Below are positions 13,808-20,607 of a stretch of 26,727 bases of DNA, one piece after another. The stretch comes from JAAZKO01 sp964432115. Lineage in GTDB: Bacteria > Patescibacteriota > Microgenomatia > UBA1400 > PJMF01. The position numbers and the translations under genes are program-made. The notes below the pieces were generated by a model. The model searched no databases. It saw only the letters and a list, made by a program, of their open reading frames with translations, and was not told the DNA's origin. Where the stretch lies: the NCBI GenBank assembly GCA_964432115.1, contig CAYSMC010000005.1:1-26727 (forward strand). The letters are read 5' to 3'. How positions within the stretch are numbered: the first letter of the stretch is position 1; the number at the start of each line of letters is the position of its first letter.

Positions 13808-14866
13808 ATGTCAAAAACTAAACAACGAGTTTTATCTGGTATTCGCGCCTCAGGTCGTCTGCATTTAGGCAATTATTTTGGTGCCATTAAAGGAATGTTG
13901 GCTCTTCAAGAGGATGCTAATTTTGAACCTTTTTATATGGTGGCTGATGCTCATGCAATTACCACTCCTTATGATGTTGAAGAATTACGTTCCAGTCGAT
14001 TAAATGTTATTTTAGATTATTTGGCTGTAGGTTTAGATCCTGAAAAAAGTGTCTTGTTCTTTCAATCGGCTGTTACTCAACATTTTGAACTTGCCTTTTA
14101 TTTATCGACATTAATTTCTGTAGCAAAGATGCAACACATGCCCACTTTTAAAGATAAAGTTAAACAACATCCAGAAAATGTAACGATGGCTTTGTTAAGT
14201 TATCCAGTGTTAATGGCAGCTGACATTTTGTTGTATAAGGCAAACCAAGTTCCAGTGGGTCTTGATCAAAAACCCCATGTTGAAGTAGCCAGGGAAATTG
14301 CTCGTAAATGTAATAAGCTTTATGGCACTACGTTTCCTTTACCCAACTTTTTTAATGTGACTGGCGAATATATACCCTCATTAACTGGTATAGGCAAGAT
14401 GAGTAAAAGTGTTGCCGGTAGTTATATTAATTTAAATGATGACTTGCAAACTATTGAGAAAAAAGTGGCAAAAATTCCTACTGATTCTGGAAAAGGTGAA
14501 ATTAGAGAATTAGAAACAAAGGGTGATCAACGGCATAATCTCATTTATCTTGACGATAATGGTCAGGAATCAACAGGTGTCAAATCTTTGATGATACTCA
14601 TAGAATTATTTGCAGGTCAGACGAAACGAAAAGAATATGAAGCTGCGTATAAAAAAGGTGGTTTACGCTATGCAGCGATCAAGAAAGATTTAGCTAAAAA
14701 AATCTATGCTGAATTGTTACCAATTCAAGAACGTCGACAAAAATTAGTCAAAAAAACTGACTATGTACAAAGTATTATTAAAGCCGGTAATCGAAAAGCT
14801 GGAGATATAGCTGAGCAGACAATCGTTGAGTTAAAAGAAAAATTGGGTTTAAGTACTGTGTCTTAA
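13808..14866 (+). CDS. trpS: Tryptophanyl-tRNA synthetase
   Basis: Class Ic aminoacyl-tRNA synthetase charging tRNA-Trp. From ATG 13808 it is 352 residues, near the usual 330-340. The HIGH-like motif is GRLHLGN (16-22) within SGIRASGRLHLGNY; then MVADAHAIT (44-52), YPVLMAADILLYKANQVPVG (132-151, Trp and dimer region), LDQKPHVEVAREIA (152-165) and the KMSKS loop GKMSKSV (196-202). All hallmarks are intact. The frame extends 27 bases upstream to 13781, but that part overlaps the promoter and lacks family similarity, whereas MSKTKQRVLSGI is the expected start. The TG-extended -10 sits 10 bases before the ATG, so the mRNA leader should be only a few nucleotides. It lies 53 bp after the Xer-like gene. 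Confidence 0.96.
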   Translation: MSKTKQRVLSGIRASGRLHLGNYFGAIKGMLALQEDANFEPFYMVADAHAITTPYDVEELRSSRLNVILDYLAVGLDPEKSVLFFQSAVTQHFELAFYLSTLISVAKMQHMPTFKDKVKQHPENVTMALLSYPVLMAADILLYKANQVPVGLDQKPHVEVAREIARKCNKLYGTTFPLPNFFNVTGEYIPSLTGIGKMSKSVAGSYINLNDDLQTIEKKVAKIPTDSGKGEIRELETKGDQRHNLIYLDDNGQESTGVKSLMILIELFAGQTKRKEYEAAYKKGGLRYAAIKKDLAKKIYAELLPIQERRQKLVKKTDYVQSIIKAGNRKAGDIAEQTIVELKEKLGLSTVS

Positions 14867-14869
14867 TGT

Positions 14870-14875
14870 TACAAT
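14870..14875 (+). promoter_or_regulatory. Extended -10 promoter of ftsH
   Basis: TGTTACAAT: TG, one base, TACAAT (14870-14875), starting 3 bp after the trpS stop. Start near 14882 gives a leader of about 38 nt. The bases after the box (AGTGCTTCT) are identical to those after the TATGAT at 8179-8184. A second TACAAT lies at 14901-14906. Confidence 0.55.
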
Positions 14876-14919
14876 AGTGCTTCTATATAAATCAGTTTAA
14901 TACAATGTAGTAAGGATTC

Positions 14920-16962
14920 ATGTTTAAGAAAAAAACATCAGACCAACAAGCCAAAACAGATTCAACTCAATTCAATAAGTCAGAGTCTAAAGAAGAATTA
15001 GCCAAAGAAAAAGCTGCTAGAGAAAAAACTGCTAGAGAAAAAACTGCTAAAGAATTAGCTGATCGCATGAAGCAAATTCAATTACGCATGCCCATTGTTA
15101 AAAGTCGCAAAAAAAAGGTAATTAAAATTAATTTAAATCGCTTAATTTCACGGAGCATTATTTACTTAGTAATTTTGTTTTTATTTTTACCTTCAATTTT
15201 GAATCTTTTTGGTTTAAGTCAGGTTAGAGAACAAATTTCTGTCAGTCAAATGGTGAGAGATGTCAGAGAAGATAAAGTTAGTGAAATTGAGGTGCTTGGT
15301 CAAGAACTCAGGTTGGTTTATCAAGATGGTAGTCAAAAAGTAACGCAGAAAGAAGAGGGCCAGCAAGCTTTAGAAATTTTGTTTGCGAGTGATATTGATT
15401 TAGCTGAATTAGATTTGGCAGTTCGTGATGCCAGTTTTGGACAATTGTTTTGGGAATTAGTGATTAACTTTTTGCCAATTATTTTAATGTTTGTTTTCTT
15501 TATGCTAATTTTTAAACAAGCCAGAAGCGGTCAAGACGGAATTTTAGGTATTGGCAAAAGTAAAGCTAAAGTTTTTGTTAAAGGTAAGCAAGACATTAGT
15601 TTTAAGGATGTAGGTGGCATGGATGAAGCTAAGCAAGAATTGGAAGAAATTGTTGACTTCTTGAAAAATCCTAAAAAGTATCAAAAGGTGGGAGCCAGAA
15701 CTCCTAAGGGAGTGCTTTTAATTGGTCCAGCTGGAACTGGCAAAACCTTACTGGCTAGAGCGGTGGCGGGAGAAGCTAATGTGCAATTTTTGTCTATTGC
15801 TGGTAGTGAATTTATGGAAATGCTGGTGGGAGTGGGTGCTTCTCGGGTAAGAGATTTATTCGAAACAGCTAAACGTTTGGCTCCATCAATTATTTTTATT
15901 GATGAGATTGACGCGATTGGTCGGGCCCGTGGACGCAATAGCTTTAGTTCTCACGATGAAAGAGAACAAACTCTCAATCAAATTTTGGTAGAAATGGATG
16001 GTTTCACTAAGAATGACAATGTGATTGTGATGGCAGCTACTAACCGTGGTGACATGTTAGATCCTGCATTGGTTAGACCTGGTCGTTTTGATCGTCGGGT
16101 ACAAGTGAATTTGCCAGATCTCAAAGAGAGACAATTTATTCTTAAAATTCACGCCCGAAACAAGAGTTTTAATAGTGACGTTTCTTGGGATCGAGTAGCT
16201 AAACGCACCGTGGGTTTTTCTGGAGCAGATTTAGAAAATATGCTAAATGAGGCTGCAATTTCAGCAGCTAGAGAAAATAGACAAAAAGTGAACATGGAAG
16301 ATATTGAAGAAGCGTCGATGAAAGTCAAATATGGGCCTAGTAAAAAGCGCCTTCAAGATGAATTAGAGAAGAAAATGACCGCTTATCACGAGGCTGGCCA
16401 TGCAGTTTTAACTCATGTTTTGCCCTATACCGATCCAGTGCATCGCATTTCAATTGTGTCGCGAGGTCAAGCTTTAGGTTATACTTTTACACCTCCAGAG
16501 AAAGATAAATTACAAATTCTCAAATCAGAATTGTTGGAGAATATGATTGTGATGTTTGGCGGTCGAGCGGCAGAGATTTTAGTTTTTGATGAACAGACGG
16601 CTGGGGCAAGCAACGATATTTCGCAAGCTACTAGAATTGCACGAGCGATGGTTGTGCGTTATGGAATGAGTAAATTAGGTCCAATGTTCTTTGGACCGGA
16701 ATATGCTGATAACGATTATAATCGAGTGTGGGGTGAACCTGAACGACCTTCAGACAAATTTGCTCAGGCAGTTGATGAAGAAATTTTAGCTTTGATTACT
16801 GAAGCTGAAAATCAAGCTTTGCAATTGTTAAAAAAGTATCGAAAAGAATTAGATAAGGTGGCTGAAGCACTCTTGGACAAAGAAACTCTTGATTCTGACG
16901 AGTTTACTAAAGTCATGGGAATGAAAAAAGCCAGAAGGATAAATAATGCCAAAAAATCCTGA
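14920..16962 (+). CDS. ftsH: ATP-dependent zinc metalloprotease FtsH
   Basis: Membrane-anchored AAA+ protease for quality control of membrane and regulatory proteins. 680 residues: a charged cytoplasmic tail with an AREKT repeat (1-70), membrane helices at about 76-98 and 179-198 flanking a small extracytoplasmic domain, and the AAA module with Walker A GPAGTGKT (269-276), pore segment EFMEMLVGVGASRVRD (297-312), Walker B IIFIDEID (324-331) and second region of homology ATNRGDMLDPALVRPGRFDRR (373-393). The protease domain has HEAGH (490-494) and the third zinc-ligand region TAGASNDI (560-567). Pore Phe298 is kept, but the usual Val is Met299. AAGGA lies three bases before the ATG. The TGA stop falls inside the next small ORF (17-bp overlap). 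Confidence 0.97.
   Translation: MFKKKTSDQQAKTDSTQFNKSESKEELAKEKAAREKTAREKTAKELADRMKQIQLRMPIVKSRKKKVIKINLNRLISRSIIYLVILFLFLPSILNLFGLSQVREQISVSQMVRDVREDKVSEIEVLGQELRLVYQDGSQKVTQKEEGQQALEILFASDIDLAELDLAVRDASFGQLFWELVINFLPIILMFVFFMLIFKQARSGQDGILGIGKSKAKVFVKGKQDISFKDVGGMDEAKQELEEIVDFLKNPKKYQKVGARTPKGVLLIGPAGTGKTLLARAVAGEANVQFLSIAGSEFMEMLVGVGASRVRDLFETAKRLAPSIIFIDEIDAIGRARGRNSFSSHDEREQTLNQILVEMDGFTKNDNVIVMAATNRGDMLDPALVRPGRFDRRVQVNLPDLKERQFILKIHARNKSFNSDVSWDRVAKRTVGFSGADLENMLNEAAISAARENRQKVNMEDIEEASMKVKYGPSKKRLQDELEKKMTAYHEAGHAVLTHVLPYTDPVHRISIVSRGQALGYTFTPPEKDKLQILKSELLENMIVMFGGRAAEILVFDEQTAGASNDISQATRIARAMVVRYGMSKLGPMFFGPEYADNDYNRVWGEPERPSDKFAQAVDEEILALITEAENQALQLLKKYRKELDKVAEALLDKETLDSDEFTKVMGMKKARRINNAKKS
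15001..15060 (+). repeat. In-frame 15-bp tandem repeat at the ftsH N-terminus
   Basis: Four 15-base units encode A-K/R-E-K/L-A/T repeats (AKEKA, AREKT, AREKT, AKELA). The central two, GCTAGAGAAAAAACT at 15016-15030 and 15031-15045, are identical. Recent duplication is likely, so copy number may vary between strains. Confidence 0.85.
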
Positions 16963-17146
16963 AAAAGGTTTGGATATTTACGGAGTAACTCAAGATCCAG
17001 AAATGTTTGCTAGTCAAATTAATCAAGCAGGTTTAATTCGGAGTAAGGAAAATTCAGACTTACATCAACCACGAATTTATGGATTATTCATTCAACAATT
17101 ACTGCGTTTTTTGCAATCTTTTATTGATAACGATGATTATTCCTAA
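16946..17146 (+). CDS. Small hypothetical protein translationally coupled to ftsH
   Basis: 66 residues, soluble, no membrane helix, no family recognised. Composition is mixed: GLDIYGVTQDPEMFASQINQ in the first half and an amphipathic C-terminal helix (IYGLFIQQLLRFLQSF) ending in an acidic DNDDYS. It begins 17 bases before the ftsH stop in another frame, and AGAAGGA lies seven bases before its ATG, one of the best ribosome binding sites in the window. That overlap plus the site argues for a real, coupled gene and perhaps a partner or adaptor of FtsH; the last point is inference. It ends 36 bp before the exonuclease gene, which has its own promoter. Confidence 0.7.
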   Translation: MPKNPEKGLDIYGVTQDPEMFASQINQAGLIRSKENSDLHQPRIYGLFIQQLLRFLQSFIDNDDYS

Positions 17147-17160
17147 ACTGTTTAATTAAT

Positions 17161-17181
17161 AGCTTTTTGTTACAATAAGCT
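17161..17181 (+). promoter_or_regulatory. Leaderless-type promoter of the exonuclease gene, embedded in a 21-bp dyad
   Basis: Extended -10 TGTTACAAT (TACAAT 17171-17176) ends six bases before ATG 17183, which puts the expected transcription start on the A of the ATG. The surrounding 21 bases form a near-perfect dyad: AGCTT/AAGCT outside, TTGT/ACAA inside, one mismatched pair. Confidence 0.65.
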
Positions 17182-17182
17182 C

Positions 17183-18112
17183 ATGTCTCGCCACATTTTT
17201 CTCTTAGTTGATGCTCATGCTCTAATTTATCGTGCTTATTTTGCCTTGCCTAATTTAACTGATCCACAGGGACATTTAGTCAATGCTGCTTATGGTTTTA
17301 CCCGGATGTTTTTGACGGCTATCAGTCATTTCGAGCCAGAATACAGTGCGGTTTGTTTTGATCATAAAGGTGAAACTTTAAGAAAAAAACAATACAAAGC
17401 CTACAAGGCTCAACGCGCTAAAATGCCCGATGATTTAATTCCTCAAATTGCTTTAGTCAAAGAATTAGTCGATGTTCTCAATGTTCCCCGTTTTGAATTA
17501 GAAGGCTATGAGGCAGATGACTTAATTGGTACGATCAATCGAAAAGTTGAGCATTTAGATAACAGTTTATTGACGGTCATTGTGACTGGTGATCAAGACA
17601 TGTTTCAATTGGTAGATAATGATACTCATATTTGGATGCCGGCGAGAGGTCGACAACAAGGTGATATGGAATATGATCGGGATTTAGTTGAGAAAAAAAT
17701 TAGTATTAATCCTAGTCAAGTAGTTGATTTTAAAGCTTTGAGCGGAGATGTTTCCGACAATATTCCTGGGATAAAAGGTATTGGTAAAAAAACTGCTACC
17801 AAATTAATTAAGCGTTTTACCAGTTTGGAAAAAATTTACGAGTTTTTGCAGGAAAATCCAGAGGGTGATGATCTAGTCAAAGGAGCTTTGTTACAACGAT
17901 TAAAAACGGGGAAAGAGTTAGCCTTTTTAAGTCAAGATTTGGCTACAATTAGCACTAAGGTAGATATCAATTTTGAACTCGAAGCTTGTCGTGTCACAGC
18001 TTATGATAAAACTCGCACTATTCAGTTGCTAAATAAATTAGGATTTAAATCATTAATTAAATTATTACCAACCGATGCTTTTGAGAATTCAGTCCAAGAA
18101 GCATTGTTTTAG
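17183..18112 (+). CDS. Stand-alone 5'-3' exonuclease / flap endonuclease (PolA N-terminal domain type)
   Basis: Removes RNA primers and 5' flaps during replication and repair. 309 residues correspond to only the 5' nuclease part of DNA polymerase I. Metal-binding acidic residues are in place: Asp10 (LLVDAHALIYRAYFA), Asp60 (CFDHKG), Glu110-Asp112-Asp113 (GYEADDLIG), Asp137 and Asp139 (VTGDQDMFQLV), and Asp189/Asp192 (GDVSDNIPGIKGIGKKTA), the last running into the helix-3-turn-helix DNA grip. There is no 3'-5' exonuclease or polymerase domain, and the next gene is an unrelated glycosyltransferase, so this is a free-standing enzyme and not a broken polA. No Shine-Dalgarno site; promoter geometry predicts a leaderless mRNA. 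Confidence 0.93.
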   Translation: MSRHIFLLVDAHALIYRAYFALPNLTDPQGHLVNAAYGFTRMFLTAISHFEPEYSAVCFDHKGETLRKKQYKAYKAQRAKMPDDLIPQIALVKELVDVLNVPRFELEGYEADDLIGTINRKVEHLDNSLLTVIVTGDQDMFQLVDNDTHIWMPARGRQQGDMEYDRDLVEKKISINPSQVVDFKALSGDVSDNIPGIKGIGKKTATKLIKRFTSLEKIYEFLQENPEGDDLVKGALLQRLKTGKELAFLSQDLATISTKVDINFELEACRVTAYDKTRTIQLLNKLGFKSLIKLLPTDAFENSVQEALF

Positions 18113-18140
18113 ACTTAAAATAAAGTAGGATATTAAAAAT

Positions 18141-19253
18141 ATGGTCAAAATCGCTCTAGTTCATGATTATTTACGAGAATATGGCGGTGCAGAGCGGGTT
18201 TTAGAAGAGTTGCACGAGTTATTTCCTGAAGCGCCCATATATACGGCTTTTATTGATAAAAAATCATTGGGAGATAATTGGCAGTGTTTCAGCGATTGGG
18301 ATATTCGCCAAACTTATTTGAGTAAGATCCCCTTAATTAAAAGAACTTTTTCTCCTCTGCGAGTATTGGCGGCGCGCGCCTTTGCTAAATTAGATTTAAG
18401 TGAATTTGACATTGTTTTGTCTTCTTCAAATGCCTATATGGCCAAGGCGGCGCGCGCCAGTAAGCCCAATGCTAAACATTTTTGCTATTGTCATACCCCA
18501 CCACGAGTTTTATACGGTTACACCGCTAAAAGTCATTGGCGCGATCGAGTTATTACTCGTTTTTTTGGAGAAATCATCAATCATTATATGCGCTTTGTTG
18601 ACTTTAAAGCTGCTCAACAAGTAGGAGTGTTTATTGCTAATTCGCAGGAAACTCAATTTAGGATTAAAAAATTTTACCATCGTCAATCAGAAATTATTTA
18701 TCCACCCGTCAGCATGATAGATCTAGCTAAGGATTATCTAGCAGAGCACAAAAGTTTTAAAAAACAAGGTTATTATTTATATGTTAATCGTTTAGCTTAT
18801 GCCAAACATCCAGAAATAGCAGTTCAAGCAGCTACTGATCTAAATTTGCCTCTTAAACTGGTTGGAGACGGAGATATGTTGGCAAAATTAAAACAAATAG
18901 CTGGTCCATCAATCGAATTTTTAGGCACTGTGGCTGACGCCACTTTAGCTGAATTATATAGGGGTGCTAAAGCCTTAATTTATCCAGTAGAAGATGAGGA
19001 TTTTGGGATGGTGCCGATTGAAGCGATGGCTTGGGGCACTCCGGTTTTAGCTCATTATTCTGGAGGACCCAAAGAAACTATAACAAATGCAAAGACAGGT
19101 TTATTTTTTAAAGACCTAAGCGCGGAAGCATTGAAACAGGCCATTTTTGATTTTGAAAAAATGGATTTTGCTGCTAAAGAAATTCATCAATCTAGTTTGA
19201 CTTATTCTCCAGCAGCTTTTCGTAAAAAAATTAAAGAGTTGGTTTTAACTTGA
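18141..19253 (+). CDS. Glycosyltransferase family 4 protein
   Basis: GT-B fold retaining glycosyltransferase, 370 residues, probably acting at the inner membrane face on a nucleotide-sugar donor. The N-terminus is IALVHDYLREYGGAERVLEEL (4-24), with the GGAE acceptor-side loop common in GT4. HTPPRVLYGY (118-127) and IANSQETQFRIKKFY (165-179) mark the domain junction. The C-terminal donor domain has LYVNRL, LVGDGDMLAKL and EDEDFGMVPIEAMAWGTPVLA containing the E-x7-E motif (Glu286, Glu294). The acceptor is unknown; related proteins build exopolysaccharide, glycolipid or S-layer glycans. It starts 28 bp after the exonuclease gene with a modest AGTAGGA site. The TGA stop coincides with the -35 of the hrcA promoter, so transcripts are probably separate. 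Confidence 0.92.
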   Translation: MVKIALVHDYLREYGGAERVLEELHELFPEAPIYTAFIDKKSLGDNWQCFSDWDIRQTYLSKIPLIKRTFSPLRVLAARAFAKLDLSEFDIVLSSSNAYMAKAARASKPNAKHFCYCHTPPRVLYGYTAKSHWRDRVITRFFGEIINHYMRFVDFKAAQQVGVFIANSQETQFRIKKFYHRQSEIIYPPVSMIDLAKDYLAEHKSFKKQGYYLYVNRLAYAKHPEIAVQAATDLNLPLKLVGDGDMLAKLKQIAGPSIEFLGTVADATLAELYRGAKALIYPVEDEDFGMVPIEAMAWGTPVLAHYSGGPKETITNAKTGLFFKDLSAEALKQAIFDFEKMDFAAKEIHQSSLTYSPAAFRKKIKELVLT

Positions 19254-19278
19254 CAAATTAGCAATAAGTTTCTATGAT
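19250..19278 (+). promoter_or_regulatory. hrcA promoter
   Basis: Perfect TTGACA (19250-19255), 17-bp spacer, TATGAT (19273-19278). Predicted start about 19285, only three bases before the hrcA ATG. The -35 overlaps the stop of the glycosyltransferase gene, and the -10 lies inside the HrcA operator. Confidence 0.85.
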
Positions 19279-19284
19279 TGCTAA
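19258..19284 (+). promoter_or_regulatory. CIRCE-type HrcA operator at hrcA (autoregulation)
   Basis: 27-nt inverted repeat TTAGCAATA, nine bases, GATTGCTAA. The outer eight bases of each arm (TTAGCAAT/ATTGCTAA) are exact complements. The right arm differs from the classical GAGTGCTAA at one base, the left arm at two. It covers the spacer and -10 of the hrcA promoter and ends three bases before the ATG, an ideal place for autorepression. Confidence 0.9.
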
Positions 19285-19287
19285 TAT

Positions 19288-20010
19288 ATGATTGACTTAG
19301 TTGCCAGACAAATCCAAATTTTAAGAGCTATTATTGAAGAATTTATCGAGACTGGTGAACCAGTGGGTTCAGAAACAGTTGATAAAAAATATAATATTGG
19401 TGTGTCTCCTGCCACCATTCGTAATGAAATGGCTTATTTAACCAAACAGGGTTATTTAATTAAGTCTCATATTAGCGCTGGTCGAGTACCAACGGCTTTA
19501 GCTATGAAGTTATATATTAATGAATTAGTTAAAGAAAAAGAATTATCCGTAGCTGATGAAGTTGGTGTCAAGGAAAAAATTTGGCGTTATCGCAATCAAA
19601 TGGAAGATTTGCTTCGTGAAACGGCTAAAGTTTTAGCTGAAAAATCTCAAGCTCTAGGTTTGGCTGTTACACCAGATGGTAATATTGTGCATTCGGGTTA
19701 CGCCAATTTATTGGAAATGCCGGAATTTTATGATATTAATCTCACTCGACGGGTGTTACAAATGATTGAAGAACGTTCAGTGATGAATGAAATTTTTGAA
19801 AAATCACAGAGCGAAAATCCAGTCAAAGTAATTTTTGGTCAAGAATTGGGTAATAGCGAATTAGATCCTATTGGTATTATGTTTGTTGAACTTGAATTAC
19901 CAGCTCACCCTTGTCGTTTTGCCGTACTTGGTTCTAAACGTTTTGATTATCCATATGTTTTGCCAATGATGAAATATTTCAAAGGTTTAATTGAAAGTAT
20001 AGTTGATTAG
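19288..20010 (+). CDS. hrcA: Heat-shock repressor HrcA, short form
   Basis: Represses chaperone operons by binding CIRCE operators. The N-terminal winged helix (about 1-70) carries the family signatures ILRAIIEEFIETGEPVGSET (11-30), VSPATIRNEMAYLTKQGYL (39-57) and SHISAGRVPT (60-69). The rest is a GAF-like and dimerisation region, recognisable at FGQELGNSELDPIGIMFVEL. At 240 residues it is about 100 shorter than B. subtilis HrcA. The shortening lies in the middle/C-terminal part, where GroEL-dependent activity control resides in model species, so feedback may differ. ATG at 19288 directly after its own operator, with a leader too short for a Shine-Dalgarno site. grpE follows after 8 bp. Confidence 0.95.
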   Translation: MIDLVARQIQILRAIIEEFIETGEPVGSETVDKKYNIGVSPATIRNEMAYLTKQGYLIKSHISAGRVPTALAMKLYINELVKEKELSVADEVGVKEKIWRYRNQMEDLLRETAKVLAEKSQALGLAVTPDGNIVHSGYANLLEMPEFYDINLTRRVLQMIEERSVMNEIFEKSQSENPVKVIFGQELGNSELDPIGIMFVELELPAHPCRFAVLGSKRFDYPYVLPMMKYFKGLIESIVD

Positions 20011-20018
20011 AAAGTGCT

Positions 20019-20483
20019 ATGGTAAAGAAACAAGCATCTAAAAGCAAAACAGTCCCAGATTTAAAAAAAATAACCACTCAAGTCAAAGATTTAGAGGAGG
20101 CTCTTGCTCAATGCCAAGAGAGAGAGCGCCGGGCTTTGGCAGATTACCAAAATCTGCTTCGTCAGAGCCAAATACAACGAGCTAATTTAGTTAGATTAGC
20201 CAATGCTGATTTATTGTTAGCTATTTTGGAACCTTTAGAGCATTTATCTACTGCTAGCAAACAATTGCAAGACGATGCGCTGCAAATGATTGTCAATCAA
20301 TTGTGGAAACGTTTACAAACAATGGGTTTAGAAGAAATAGAAGTGTTAAATAAGAAATTTGATGTAGATACGATGGAGGCGATAGAAAAAAAAGGTAAAG
20401 GGGATAAAGTAATTAAAGTTTTACGCAAGGGCTATCGTTTAAATGGTGAGATTATCCAACACGCGCAGGTCGTATTAGCTTAA
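20019..20483 (+). CDS. grpE: Nucleotide exchange factor GrpE
   Basis: Dimeric factor releasing ADP from DnaK. 154 residues: a Lys/Ser-rich unstructured start, a long coiled-coil helix (about 20-60) containing RERRALADYQNLLRQSQIQRANLVRLANADLLLAILEPLEHL, matching the family pattern DyqnxxkR...l..a...l...llpvlDnle, and the C-terminal beta domain MGLEEIEVLNKKFDVDTMEAIEK (usually hGv.ei...G..FDP..HeAv). The usual FDPxxHEA is FDVDTMEA, a conservative departure. The start ATG lies 8 bp after the hrcA stop. A separate HrcA operator follows before dnaK, so hrcA-grpE and dnaK seem to be distinct transcription units. Confidence 0.93.
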   Translation: MVKKQASKSKTVPDLKKITTQVKDLEEALAQCQERERRALADYQNLLRQSQIQRANLVRLANADLLLAILEPLEHLSTASKQLQDDALQMIVNQLWKRLQTMGLEEIEVLNKKFDVDTMEAIEKKGKGDKVIKVLRKGYRLNGEIIQHAQVVLA

Positions 20484-20490
20484 ATTGCTA

Positions 20491-20517
20491 CTAGCAGTCA
20501 AAGCTGTTGTCTGCTAA
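20491..20517 (+). promoter_or_regulatory. CIRCE-type HrcA operator upstream of dnaK
   Basis: CTAGCAGTC, nine bases, GTCTGCTAA: 27 nt with the same geometry as the other two sites and the same AGCAGTC left arm as the groES site. Each arm departs from the classical sequence at two bases. The right end merges with TGCTAAAAT (20512-20520), which fits an extended -10 (TG, one base, TAAAAT 20515-20520). The remaining leader to ATG 20608 is A-rich, with AGAAAGG about 9 bases before the start. Confidence 0.8.
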
Positions 20518-20607
20518 AATCTACATTTAGTGCGGCAAGGTTAAGATCAAAATTAAAATTTAAAAATAAACAATTAACAAACAAATATAAAGAAAGGTTT
20601 ATAAATT

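Noticed and set aside
16960..16962. Alternative genetic code (UGA as Gly) of Gracilibacteria/SR1
   Set aside because: ftsH and the glycosyltransferase end naturally at TGA, and no gene needs TGA read-through.
17183..18112. Exonuclease gene as a truncated or frameshifted polA pseudogene
   Set aside because: The protein ends cleanly after the nuclease domain, has all acidic residues and its own promoter, and the next frame is a complete glycosyltransferase.
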